Of a DNA stretch of 64,000 nt, positions 37,514-50,889 are shown one piece after another. This stretch comes from Phoronis australis (Eukaryota > Phoronida > Phoronidae). Every line of letters begins with the position of its first letter. The stretch's first letter is position 1. The stretch is taken from contig NMRA01000221.1 of NCBI GenBank assembly GCA_002633005.1, positions 250,290-314,289 on the forward strand, given 5' to 3'. The position numbers and the translations under genes were made by a program. A model generated the notes under the pieces. That model saw only the letters and a program-made list of their open reading frames with translations. It did not search any database and had not been told where the DNA came from.

Positions 37514-40500
37514 GCACGTATTATCTTAAACAGTAACAGATATGTTTGTCTTTTTCTATATATTTTCTAAAAATTAATCGAATATTACTGTAATTACTGT
37601 AAATGCACTATAGTAATGCATTTTCTTGATATTGCTATGCCAGAAATCCATTTCACGGCGGAATGTTTTAAAGCCCTACTTACAAACTACTCACAGTTTG
37701 CTAGTCTAGTAAATGCCAAGAATAATGCTCTTCAGGTAAACTTAATACCATAGATATCAATCAGTTAGATTTTAAGAAACCAGGTCCTCCTTTTTCATGT
37801 AAGTGACTTGTGAAGCGCTTTGGAAATAAAACTATAATACTTCAACTGTAATCAGAGTTGAATAATCACTGTGACATCAAAGTGAAATGGATTGGCAAGC
37901 AATCGTTAGTTTATGCTGGTTCTTACGGGCTTTAGAGTTGTTTTTCAAGATCCCTGAACTATTACGTCATTGCAATCTCCTGTACCACACCAGCTCATTG
38001 TTTTTGCATGAAATGGAAAGGTGGACTCTAGTAAATGTCTCTTGGCCTCTCATGCATGTCTGATGAACTACTGCTAGGATACTTCAAAGTATCTGGATTT
38101 TTTGATATATAACACATTGCCATATTGGCTGACAGTGTAAAACACATTTGCTGGCTAATCAGCCAACACAGGTCTGTGGAGTACGAGGTTCGATATTTTC
38201 ACAAAATGAAAAGGCCGAGTTGCACAAAATGTTCAAGTTTTATCTGTCTTAGCATAATTCAGACATAGGTAAAAGCAGACATTGTTCAGGGGTCATGAAA
38301 CCTGACCAAACACATAAGCTAAATTCTGCCGTGAAGCCTTTCACTCTTGTAACTGTAAGTCTCAAAAGTTCCCCTAGCATGATATGTTCCAAACGTGCCG
38401 TCACCATGATAGGGACTGTTTTCTATAGCTCACAACATACAAACCCTAATAAGTCAAGAAATGCGTCAGAAACTAGTCCATTTTATTGCAGTTAAGTCAA
38501 CTCTCAGAAATTCAAACATGGCGTAGAGAGACATCCAATCAAAAGATTCCAGTCTTATGTTATTTTTCACGAAACATCCCAGAAACGACAAGAGCGATTA
38601 TTGACCTACTTACACATAGCAAGAGATGTGTGCACAAGTACTATGGGATAGCTTTCATCATAAGACACGCCTGCCCGCGGACAGGAATATGATCTGTCAG
38701 TGGATAACTTGGTTTTGCTAATATTTTCAATCAGCTAGGTGTATAATTTACCTTACTAAAGAGTGAAGAGGCAGAATCTACCCACAATCAACTGCTACGT
38801 TACGAGCGGACAATTGGCAGCCTGAAACATTCTGTAGTCTGGATAAGGACTCCTGTCAAGTTCGTGCTGTAGGATGCACACGCATCTATTTTCGCTATTC
38901 CTAAACTGATTTTGAAACCTGCGCTCCCCAACTAAAAAAAGAATGTCAGCATCAATTTCAGCAAAATGTGTTCCTGCACAAAGGCACGTAAACGACATTA
39001 ACTCCAACACATGAGTAAAAAATATCCCACATCATTATTGCGTGACTTCTAAGGTAGGTTTTCCCTTTTTGATCAAGTGGGCAACTAAGAAACATGGCAC
39101 TGCCAATTCAATTTTCGCCTTTTGGCCTGACATTCAGCAGCAGGACCTAGCTGTTGCTTGCTATGAAAAGGCCAACAAACCGAAACAGTTAAAATGGATA
39201 TTTCTCACTTGACACAGTTCATTGCTTTTGTGAATAAGAGACCAGTTGGTAATGGGATAATTGTACACAACCATTCATCACCACAGTTCTTGTCTCACAG
39301 ATTAGTTCATAACGACCCTTAATGGGACATAACGAGCCCTCCTAATCTGAAATATCACCTACTAACTAAGGGCAAACAAGCTGGCTCAGATTAGTTGCAC
39401 CACCTACAATAGTCCATGGACACAATATATTCCAATTCAATTAGAGAGAAAAAAAGTGCTGGCCAAGATATAATGAACGTGACCTGTGCAGTACTCTTTA
39501 AAAACTCGTCACGTTTTTTCAGGAGCTAGTGTAAATATTTATCCTTGCTTTGCTGCTGACGATAAACCCTAGAATAAATGCGCTCACACAACAAGGTACA
39601 CGCTGTAACAGCGCCCCTTCAAAACCTGCTTGTGCTCCGTCTACATCAGTCTTAACGTGCGCCCACAATGCAGTATTCAGGCCCAATTAATTTCCATGGC
39701 ATTTTGCCCACAATTTCATTAACCTGGCGACACTTTCCTGTTTTAAACACCATTAGTGGCAACAGCTGACAATGAAGTAAAAAAAATCTGACACTTGATC
39801 GTGAAGGAGTGAGGGAAGAGACTTGGCTATAAAATTATTACTATGTTAACCAGTGTACAAAACATTGGGACTGGGTCAAGGCTTATGCTTTTGGTGTCGT
39901 CAAAATAGCGACGAAAAAACAATATGCAACATTTTGTTTATTTGATTTCACGTAATTAAAAATACAACAAAATATGCAACAGCTTTGCAACAGTAACATT
40001 GCCCGAATACTTTGACGAGAACATCCAGGCACCATCGAAACGATTAATATGCACATACATGCACCTTACATAAATAAATCCTGGTTTGCTCTACACTTTT
40101 CGGGGAAAGGGAGGTCGGAAAAGGTGAACGCTTTGTTCTCGTGAGAAAAGCGATAATTGGGAACACATCATCGTTCACGAGTGAACAAGATGACGTTCAT
40201 TTTCAGCACATATATGAATGGTTCTTTTGAAAACGTCAACATGAGACAAAATTACCTCAGGGCAACCAAGCCCTTAAACCAAGACATTTTCAACCTTTAC
40301 CTGAATATTAACCTTTGCCAGACATACATTCCATATAGAAAATGTACACAAAAACGTTGAATAAATACCTGAGACAGCGTGACATCATACCCAGTTATCT
40401 GTGAAACGTTTTTTATGCATATTTTACGACCATGATTCTCCTCGCAACAGCATTACTGCAGGAAATGGATGAAGCCATCAATTGAAACAAAAAGAAGTGC

Positions 40501-42894
40501 AAATATTTCTAACACGCAATAAGTCAATTTCAGTCGACAAGACGAGTTGTAAAATCGCCACCACAGAACAGAATATCACCAACATAATATATTTCAACAA
40601 ATCAGACAAAAAGAAAACAGTTAAAGAGGTAATTGAGAAGGACACCTGCAATTCAGTCTGTTCCAAATGTTTACATTACGATAGCAAAAAACCTCCCCTC
40701 CCCATTGCAAGGAATTTGTAGGTGGTGCTGAACGCTTGTCCACCATGGACGTGATCACCGCCTGGAGGGATAGTGAATTTCAATATGGGGCAGCTATTTC
40801 GAAAGTCCGCTATTTATTAATTTGTATTGAATTAGTCACATGGGACAGCAAAAGCACTGTTGTCTTCATGTTATAATCTACATACATTATAAGGGCACCC
40901 AAACAAAACATGAAACGGATATCATTCAACAAAAACAAAATTCCAACCCATTACAGCCACACCATAACATCTGCTGTTACTTTCAATACACACCTATTCT
41001 ATGAAATGTTTAGCATACTACAGAGCTGTTTTCACTGTTTGTTTCTTCAATTCTAAGTAATGCCCCCAGGCTAAAGTGACCTGACATAAGACCCGGACAG
41101 AGGAATACAGACAACCATTCCGCAGGGTACTGCCCCACACAGGAGTCTTCATCAATGCTTCAACCAATACACTGCACATGACCACATTTTCAACTGCACA
41201 ATAAAACCATAAGGAAAAATGATGGGGAATATCAAGCAAACTGCAACCCGAACTTCAACATCCTTTTCCTATACAACTTTACGAGACAATTGGAGACAGC
41301 ACCCAACCCAGAAGAGGCAACACAGACCCACATAAACTACATGCACCCGGAACACAGTGCATAATACTCAGTCTCTCCTAAAATCCATTTCAGTGGTTAT
41401 CACAATCCACTGTCAACCATCGGGAAATGCACACTCTGACAGGACATCCTGCAATCACCAGGCACTGTTAACCAGATGAGATGGTGCATGAGAGACCAGC
41501 AGAAAAGACCTTGAGAAATAAGCCACAACAAATCCAGAGGAATTGCAATCATTGCAGCACAGTTAGCCTACCCAATGTATGCTTCAACAACGGAAAACTT
41601 GTCCAAATATGACCTGTGTTCCCTAATGACTGACTGCATCAAGACCAGGGAGTCCGTCCACCCTCTGTGCAACACAGCTTGGCACCCTCTGTTGAATGAT
41701 AGTCCAGGGGAAGCGGTGCACACTAATAGTGTTGCAATGGACAGGTCCACTATACTCAGTACTGGCAGGGGTGGCCAGGTTGTGAACACCACAAACCCAT
41801 TCACTAGCAATAAATAAAATATTGGTAAGCTGGACAGAAAGATTAACTCAACTTGATACTCACAAGAAGTATTTATGTTGAACTTTGTTGAGAGCAACGC
41901 AAAGTGGATTTTATTTAAGATCTAGTAGGCTTAACCCAAAACTGCCATATAATATTTTATAATAGGTAATAATATGGTATAAACAAAAGTTGAACAGCTG
42001 TAATATTGTGTTAGCAGCATTAGGTAAACACCACCACTCTGGCATAGTCACCCAACATTCTATTTGAAGGTAATACATAACATAATGACATTTCAATGTG
42101 AGCATGACGTCAACTTGTGTCTTCGTTCTTTCCAAGCTGTTTCCCAATCACAATTGGCCCCAAAAGTTCCTCAATAAACCGGTGCACATGCAGCAACAAA
42201 CATTTTGCTGTGTCCAAGTTCAATTCCGGGAACTAGGCAGCATTCCGCAAGAAAGCTCTTTGAGATCACAAGCGAGTATCTTGTGTTATGGAACAGGCCG
42301 GCCATCAAGTAGATTTTCTGATTTGTAATGGGTCATAAAATCTGCGCTCATAAAAATTGTAATGTTTAGGGTCAAGTACCACGAAAGCAGTCTGGCAAAT
42401 CTGAATTTATTTCTCAACCATAGCTTTCAAATGAAGGTTTACATTTTGCTATAGCAATTTCTTAATGCAATGCTGGCTAACAAGGCAATTTGTAAACAAC
42501 TTTCAAATGAACCCTAACATATCGCCAAGTAGCTAAATACATTTTCAGACCCAGCTGTCTTGCTGGACCACACATCAGGCCAAGAAAACTGTGCAACAAC
42601 AAATTCCCCATTCTAGCATTGGAGTCATTTGACATCCACAAGCATAAAAACCCTCAGGATTATTTCAAAGGGATATCTGAGAAATGAATGCGTGTTTCCA
42701 GGTTCAATTTTGTGGTTCAAGTTTCCACCAGGGTCTCTAGGAGGCCGACTTCCAACAATGAGCTAAGGAGAAATAACTTCAGAAAGAAAACCTGATATGT
42801 CGGCACAAATAGTATAGTACAAGTATTAAGGAGTTTAAGTATAAGAAGAGAATGTTTGTCCACTCAGATGCATTGTTATAGGCTACAGCCACAG

Positions 42895-42960
42895 AACACC
42901 ACTCTTAATGGGCCACACAGAACACAGTTCTATGGGCCACACAGAACACGGCTCTAGGGG
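42895..42960. repeat. Short tandem repeat (gggccacacagaacac)
   Basis: Three degenerate copies. Confidence 0.7.
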
Positions 42961-43184
42961 CCTTCAATAGCTGAAATTCGTATGATAAAGATATTAAAAC
43001 AATTACTACATCATAATCCTGACACTAGAATATTTTCCCATCCCTACATTCAGGTCATAAACTAAAGTTGATTACGCTCCCTGTTCAGTGTCACCTTTTG
43101 GCCAGTTTGCGTTTTCAATCACAGACTGAACTAAATTCTAGACAATGGTCCTACTGAAAGTAAACTTTTGTCACATTTTAAAAC

Positions 43185-43320
43185 GTTTTTACATCTGCAC
43201 ATTACAAACCATGCCAGTAATGGACTAAGATTTTCTTACTCTTTAATTTTGTGAAGAAATTTGACAAAATAGAATTTCTGGCTCCTCGGCCATGTTCTAT
43301 GCTATTAGTGAAGAATTACT
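43185..43320. repeat. Dispersed repeat family R, copy 3
   Basis: Contains ttttgtgaagaaatttgaca followed by aaatagaatttct and ggccatgtt, close to copy 1. Confidence 0.7.
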
Positions 43321-43885
43321 GGCTCTTCAACTTTTCTGTAAAGAGGCCTTGAACAGAACATCCTAAACACTTTGGTATAGCCAACTCACCTCTTGTTCAA
43401 TGTTTATGCAAGCAATAACTTACATTACAGTATACACACCGACTCGGAGATAATTAGACAATGATCGATTGGAGAGTTCCATGAATCTCTCATGAATTGG
43501 CACTCACAAATTTAATGAGGAAAAAGATTCCATGGCCTGGTATTAATTCTTAACAAGGAAACAGTGATGTGAAAATGTGAGCCTTAGTTCAACACACCTT
43601 CTAAAAGACACGTAATATCAACGTAGACACATTGATGTTTTGGGGATTCAGTCCGGGACCAAAGTTAACAGCACAAATTAATTTCGCAGTATACGGGTAG
43701 AATTAACCGCGGAAACACTTCCGATACCATAGAAACCGTTAACTTAGATGTCATTCGAGTTATCGGCAGGTGCCATTCTCAATAACGGCACAAGTTGTGG
43801 AACAACAATTTTTTGAAATAGGCCTATTCACTGTTCTGCATTACTATAAGTGCTACACTTCATACCCCTTCATGGGGTTTTTGGA

Positions 43886-43899
43886 GCGCCACCTGGTGA
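43886..43899 (-). promoter_or_regulatory. CTCF-like site
   Basis: On the - strand TCACCAGGTGGCGC, 13 of 14 positions of the CTCF core. Confidence 0.35.
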
Positions 43900-44108
43900 T
43901 AACTTTGACCACTCACACATCAATCAGTAATACCTTCAATGATTGCTAATAACCCGAGTTGGTTTGAAAGGCTCAACTAGACATGGCGCTAGTTTTATCG
44001 GTTTCAAGTGACCGTTTAAACACACAAAAATCAGAAACGGTGGCAAAGGTGAATTTGGAAATATGGAGTGCTCCTGTGCAAAGATGCAAACTGTGGGACT
44101 CACAAATC

Positions 44109-44110
44109 AC

Positions 44111-44141
<31 letters not shown>

Positions 44142-44158
44142 ATTGTTGTTGTTATTAC
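44109..44158. repeat. (GTT)n microsatellite
   Basis: About 15 GTT/ATT units. It explains the poly-Val, poly-Cys and poly-Thr frames seen over it. Confidence 0.95.
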
Positions 44159-45448
44159 AGTTCTTCTAATTACCCACATGTAGTAATCCACAAAGTATTC
44201 GAATACACACAGTCTTGGATGTGGTCCAGGAATATCCCAGATAAAGTTTGAATTTTATTACATGCTTTTGGTAACAGGGTGACATGGCCATCAAAACAGC
44301 ATGGTCAAACCTTTGAAGCTACAGCACACACTTCTGCATGTTCTCTCGAAAACCGGTTCAAATTTTCACCAGATTTTCAAAATTAAAATCTCTATCAGGT
44401 AAGGTTATTAGCATGTGTTGGAGCAAGGTCATTACCAGGTTAATTACAGGTAAGTAGGTCATTTAAGAATTTTCATGGAGTTTCACAAAATATAATCGAA
44501 ATCTCAACTGCCTTGTTTTTCCATTCATTTATTAAAGTCAGCAAGTATCAACTGACAAATAATGGAGAAAATTTCAAGTTATGTAGAAAATGAACAGTTA
44601 AGGACAGAGATAATTTTAGGAGCACACCCCACCTCATAGGTGCAAAAAATAATTTCATTGACACGATGTGGTTGCTTAGCTTGGTCCACAAGGCTTCTTA
44701 AAACTGGAAGTAAAAAAGGACAAAAAACTTGTAACCCATAGGTCCTCCAACTTAGCCCATGGATTTGAGGCCGAGTTGGTCAATTAGCCCATACCCATGT
44801 TTTTCTAGGATGATCCCTGAAGGAAAATAATAATAAATAGTTAGACGCTATTTTCTGTTGTTATGATCCCAACAGATTATCAATAATTAATGTCAATAGG
44901 GAAAGCGTTCATAAGTCCTACCTTGAGACTCAACTATAAACAACTGGTCTTCTACAGGTATAACGAGTATATGGCAGGTAGTTCATTATTACTGGCATGC
45001 CCTTTATCATAACTTGTTAATTACCAGCTTATCATAGAAAAAAGAGATGCACATTAATTCAAAGTGCTAATAAAACACAAATCTCTAATCTCTTTAGTTT
45101 TTTGTGTTGTACTTCTTTTATAAATAGGTAAATAAAACAACAAGAATGGATCAACTTTTATGTCATGTTGGAAAACAATGAGATACTTTCGAGTAGCAAC
45201 ATGGCGACTGGCCACTCAGTAGTAGATACCAGTGGTTTGTAGAGGACAAGATGCAGTTTAACTGACGAGAATGCGCCACATCTAATCATATGCACTGCAT
45301 AAGTCTTTTTGCAAAGTCTGTCCTTGTGCCACCTACGGTAAAGAAAAAGTAGATCTTGGTACAGATGGAGGCAAAAGTCATCAGTCCTATGTGATCAGCC
45401 CCCATTGCTTTGCGAACATCTCCCATTGGAACTAGACAAAAGGAACAA

Positions 45449-46213
45449 GTGTAAGATGTCTCTCCACGTAAGATGTCTCTACACGTAAGATGTCTCTACA
45501 CGTAAGATGTCTCTACACGTAAGATGTCTCTACACGTAAGATGTCTCTACACGTAAGATGTCTCTACACGTAAGATGTCTCTACACGTAAGATGTCTCTA
45601 CACGTAAGATGTCTCTACACGTAAGATGTCTCTACACGTAAGATGTCTCTACACGTAAGATGTCTCTACACGTAAGATGTCTCTACACGTAAGATGTCTC
45701 TACACGTAAGATGTCTCTACACGTAAGATGTCTCTACACGTAAGATGTCTCTACACGTAAGATGTCTCTACACGTAAGATGTCTCTACACGTAAGATGTC
45801 TCTACACGTAAGATGTCTCTACACGTAAGATGTCTCTACACGTAAGATGTCTCTACACGTAAGATGTCTCTACACGTAAGATGTCTCTACACGTAAGATG
45901 TCTCTACACGTAAGATGTCTCTACACGTAAGATGTCTCTACACGTAAGATGTCTCTACACGTAAGATGTCTCTACACGTAAGATGTCTCTACACGTATGA
46001 TGTCTCTACACGTAAGATGTCTCTACACGTAAGATGTCTCTACACGTAAGATGTCTCTACACGTAAGATGTCTCTACACGTAAGATGTCTCTACACGTAA
46101 GATGTCTCTACACGTAAGATGTCTCTACACGTAAGATGTCTCTACACGTAAGATGTCTCTACACGTATAATGTCTCTACACGTAAGATGTCTCTACACGT
46201 AAGATGTCTCTAC
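45449..46213. repeat. 17-bp satellite, ~45 copies
   Basis: Unit ACGTAAGATGTCTCTAC. One degenerate first unit, then 44 units from 45466 to 46213 in exact register. I see only two substituted units after the first (ACGTATGATG at 45993 and ACGTATAATG at 46163). Each unit carries a GTAAGA donor-like string and the palindrome ACGT. No spacers, so not a CRISPR-type array. Confidence 0.97.
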
Positions 46214-46793
46214 ACGTATAGAGCTCTGCCAACATTTTTTTCCAACCGTCAACTTTTACACGTTTACCGTGCATAATACCAGCAGTAACAACTGAAACGT
46301 CATTTCAGCTAAACCTAGTTTACGTTCGCGAAAGGTAAGCCAGTATGACGTCTTTATATGGCATTAACCCTCAACCACAAATCATATTTTGCCAAAGGTG
46401 ATTCGTGGTTACATTTGCTGGACAGTGGACACAATGAAGTCAAATATTGGACACAAGAGGGGTTGTGGACAGTACATGAAGAGTTAAGTTCACTGTTTAA
46501 GTTTACCACCTCACCCCGATGATGGCAGATACTTTCTGTTGAACATAATCTTAATGAATCTCAAACTTTCAATATCCAGACGAATACAACAGGTCATAAA
46601 ACGCACGATGGCCTTTTTGTGGAATTATTCAGAAAGGTTCCTAACGAATTCGTCAACGAGACCGCGTTCACCTTTTACAATCGCGCCTTCTTCTACAATA
46701 CATATCCACTTGGCCTCATAGATCGTCTAGACTTGAAGTCCCATTTAGTTGACTTGGAAGCCTTATACTGTTTGAAAAAGCATCCCCTTGACG

Positions 46794-46875
46794 CCATCAT
46801 GGCTTCCATCATGGCTTCCATCATGGCTTCCATCATGGCTTCCATCATGGCTTCCATCATGGCTTCCATCAAGGC
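46794..46875. repeat. 12-bp tandem repeat, ~7 copies
   Basis: Unit atcatggcttcc. Because 12 is a multiple of 3 it leaves frames open on both strands (MASI, DGSH and similar repeats). No evidence of a gene. Confidence 0.9.
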
Positions 46876-46959
46876 TGCGTTCATGGTTGCAAATGTGCAC
46901 TAAAATTTCACTAGGTAATTCACTCATTTCAAACAAAAATAATCGCAGGAATTGTCGTT

Positions 46960-47140
46960 TTCCATTTTCCAAAGTCTGATAAGCTTGCAGCAAATTATAA
47001 AACTTAACGAATTGTTGCTCTATTGACACCCGCACGTTACAAACTACTTACTATCTACTCCTCTTGAGAAATTTGATAAAATAAAATTCTCTAGTCCGCC
47101 ACATTGAGTGTCACCATAAATAGGTGAAACCATTTTTGAT
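46960..47140. repeat. Dispersed repeat family R, copy 4
   Basis: Blocks tttccaaagtctgat, gcaaattat and gagaaatttgataaaataaa plus attct in family order; more decayed. Confidence 0.55.
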
Positions 47141-47730
47141 GCCATATTGTTTAATCCAGAACGAATCCTCGATTCCCCACACGGCGTCTAACTCATTGTT
47201 TTCTCTACCTCTGCCTTGGTTTTCCATAAAGATTCTACGTCATTCTTCTTGAATCCAACAAAATCTCACTAACTGTCAGTTAAGTCTATTTCACAAAACA
47301 GGAAATTCGCTCCTTAACTTTTCATTAAAAAACACTCAAAATGGACTTGACAACTTGAATTCTTAAATGAAAATAAGAAAATGGCTTTTAAATCTGTTCA
47401 CCAAAATTGTCCAGGTTACCACACAGAGCACTTGAAGAGAAGAACTAAAAAATCAAGGGCAGGGCGATAGCCCAGCGTGAAAACTTGAAAACAAAATTTT
47501 AGAAAAGTCAGGGGGCACACCTGAAGGCTTGATCATGTTGATGCCCAGACAGCGATATTGTGGTCGTACTTTACGTGCAAGTTTTAAGTAAAACATGAGT
47601 GGACTGAAGACAGTAGGACAACATCTAACCAATTTAGGACACATATGGCCGACAACTGAAATTTTTTTTCCACTTTTTCATGAAACATACGTAACACAGA
47701 ATAAATGCTACAACGTTTTTAGATCTACAC

Positions 47731-47853
47731 CATAGCTACATCTAACCATAGCTACATCTATACCATAGCTACGTGTATACCATAGCTACATCTATACCAT
47801 AGCTACGTCTATACCATAGCTACATCTATACTATAGCTACATCTATACCATAG
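47731..47853. repeat. 17-bp tandem repeat, ~7 copies
   Basis: Unit accatagctacrtctat with few changes. Confidence 0.9.
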
Positions 47854-49133
47854 CTACTACCAGACAATAATTCTGAAAAACTGTGGGCATTCACATCGTG
47901 TGTTAGAAGCTTTCATAAAAAGAGAAAAAGACTAACTTTAACAAGTACTTTTGTCTGAAACTGGTCAGATTTTAGTGCAAGGGGCTTACCGTCCAGAATG
48001 GAGTGATTGTCCAAAGGAACTCAGACCAAACGTTTCAAGCAGCGGATCTTTAAATTTTCCAACACAAATATTACGTGCACGTAATGAGCTGGCCACATGC
48101 TGATCACGCCGATTTCACCGGGTTTTTCTTTGCACACGAGTGTGATGAAATGAGATATATTACGTGCCTCATATAAAAAACATGAGCAAAAAATTCATGT
48201 CTAGCCTAGACATGAAATTTGTTTTTTTAACAGTCCAGTCCTTGAGTAAAAACAGGAGAATATGGGCATCTTCCTGACTCCATAAAGCAAGACTGTTAAC
48301 AACTGATTGTCGCTCTAAAGTAAGTGAACTGCCTGCGGACTTTTTGGCAAATAAAATCCTGATGACATGGTCGTTCACAAAGACACGGGCTATTTTAAGG
48401 AAGTGTTGTTTGTATACATGAGGAGAGGTGGTAAGCTAAGCTTGGCATTAATCCACACAAATCCATCTACAACTTAACACAATCGCTTACGATTTCAGAT
48501 AATCAACGAGATTCCTTGTTGCTACGAGCATGGAAAGTCAGCTAATATCCTGAATAAGGAAGGTGCTAATATGACCTGTCCATTTTATCCCTTCTGAATG
48601 CTAAGGGTTTGATTAAAGGTGCCAGTATCTTGAGTATGAAATCTCGACTTGAAATATGAGTTTGCTCAGTTTGGTGAAAGTCAGATGCCTTTAACCATGC
48701 TAAACCATTTTTCCAAAGACTTAAGGCTAACTTTTATACACTTGAATTGATAACAGTACTGTTTAAGTATAGTATCAGTACTGAAATATCAGTATCACCT
48801 GGAATCAATGATTCTTACAATCTTAAATAAGGGCATCACAGTGACTGAAGTGGGTCACCTGAGATATCACATAAGGTACCGTACTCAACTCAGTTTTAGA
48901 CAAAAGTGCGCAGATGAAGACGACATGTGATGTATGCTTTTAGCATCCTTTCCACAAGTAATTCACGACACCGTGTAACCTTCCAAACCAAATTACTTCT
49001 CACACCCATGTTACCAACAAAATGTAAACCTGAACATTTTGATTTGGGTACAGCTCTCTGGTCTTAATGCATCATCAGAACGTATCTGAGAGATATAGGT
49101 TTTCGGTTCAAAGTGAACCCATAACATACTCTA

Positions 49134-49388
49134 CAGGGCTTGGAATGATCAATGACAAAAAAGAGGAAAAATTTCTAGGTGACGTATCTTTCCATATTAA
49201 AGAAATAGGCTTGAGTGAATAGAGATACTTTTTGTGCTCTATAACGCAAGTCAAATAAAAATTTTTGCAAGAATAGTCAAAATAATGATAAAAAGTAGAT
49301 GATAACAGAGGAGACTGGATATCAAATAAGAGGAAATCGAAATCAAAAAAGAGGAAATCCTTTTAAAAGGGGAAAATTCTAATCCCTG
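49134..49388. mobile_element. TIR transposon T, copy 2 (255 bp, 6-bp TSD)
   Basis: Starts CAGGGCTTGGAATGA and ends TTCTAATCCCTG. Flanked by exact ACTCTA duplications at 49128-49133 and 49389-49394. The right end (AAAAAGAGGAAATCC...GGGGAAAATT) aligns with copy 1 at 14436-14934. Confidence 0.88.
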
Positions 49389-50546
49389 ACTCTAGGTACC
49401 GTGACACCTATAGTAAGTTTTAGTAACAATACACCCAAAGACTTGATTCAAAAACAACTAAGGGGGAGCCTTGACAAGTTACAAGAACCAATGTATACGA
49501 GGTGTCTGTTGACATTACATTACCACAAACATCACAGCATCACCTCAGTTACCTGTGTCCTCCTCTAGAATCGTCGTCACAGGTGTACTGAGTTGGACAC
49601 GGTGATGTCGACGGGTCGCTGCGTTATAACCCGGCATCTCGACATTAGAAGACTTCCACACCAGTCTCGGAGAACACAACTCCCACTTGGTGAAAAACAA
49701 CACAGTCTATTCAAAACAGGTACTGATAGTCCTATCTGTGGTGATATCACTGGGTTTTTATCAGGGACATGGCCTGACCCTTATGACCCACTTATTTAGA
49801 ACACAACAAAACTTGTCCACTGACTGAACATTTATGAACAGGCTACTGAGTGAAGCAGGGTTCTTTTTCACCTCCCAAAAAATTTGGCAAAATTACGACA
49901 CAAAAAATTAGGCAGAATTACCTCACATCCTGTGGCTGACATCTTCCTTAGTGTTCACCTGTATGCATGTGGACAGGTAAGCTATTGACACTCGTGCCAG
50001 CAGAGATCAGACCAAAGTTTTGTAAATGATATGTCAAAGAGATATTTGAAGCATATGAGACGTAGGCACAACTTAGCAATTGGTGGAACAGCGCAACGTG
50101 AAGATCTCACAGAGAGTACGAAGTTCACATGAGGGGACCAACTAGATGACAGCCGCCGTTATTGGGATATAAAACCGATGAAACAGAATATGGTTACCGG
50201 TATTTAAAATTGCACAATCTACAGAAAAAGATTCACACTGTTTGCCTCATGTGGATATCCAAACTAGGCTTTGTCAAAGCACAAACACAAATCGTTTCTC
50301 ATTGTCAGACAGGAAATGTGAAGAAACCACAGGAGTGGTGGGAAAAAATGTTAGATTTCAACCAGACCTACAAAAATACGCTTCCACAGCCATGAAATTA
50401 GTCAACACCTTGAAAAAAACATCATGGTACATACTAAAGACAAAGGTGAACTTGCAAACGTCAAAGACAAGTTGGTTACAAAACTCCACATGCCTCCTGT
50501 GACAGGTGAAACAGGTAGACATTTTATTATCCGCAAGAACTGACAT

Positions 50547-50889
50547 TAGATTTTGAAGCAGTAGCGAACAGTAGACATCTTAGGAAAGCTGAAAGGCTTT
50601 GTGTCAGAATTGTAATAAGTCAGCTGTCACAGACCATGGCAACAAGAATATTCAGTCTTGTGGTTGATTCATCAAACATAGCCAAGCTTGACAGGGAAGC
50701 AATGAGAAAACGGTAAAGTCTATCTTGATGAAGCAGTTACCTGCTTATGATGTAACGACAAGAGATGAACATGATCTTCATCTTAGATCAGAATTCATCT
50801 CATCGTTTGCCACGCGGCACAGTGGGAAAACTCAACATTCACTGAAAAAGATGTCAGCCACAGGACATCGGAACAATCCCAGGTGATTT
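50547..50889 (+). pseudogene. Possible decayed coding relic
   Basis: A frame of about 56 codons (including RKAERLCVRIVISQ and FSLVVDSSNIAKLDREAMRK) ends at a TAA at 50714-50716, but a +1 shift at that point opens another frame to TGA at 50884. Composition looks protein-like in both halves. No family recognised; could be a transposon remnant. Confidence 0.3.

Noticed and set aside
43973-44251. Poly-Thr, poly-Val and poly-Cys frames
   Set aside because: All are readings of one (GTT)n microsatellite.
45449-46213. Regular array resembling a CRISPR
   Set aside because: Units are directly abutting 17-mers with no spacers, in an animal genome. It is a satellite.
46619-46903. 94-codon frame ending in MASI repeats
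   Set aside because: Frames are open on both strands because of the 12-bp repeat; no splice or homology support.
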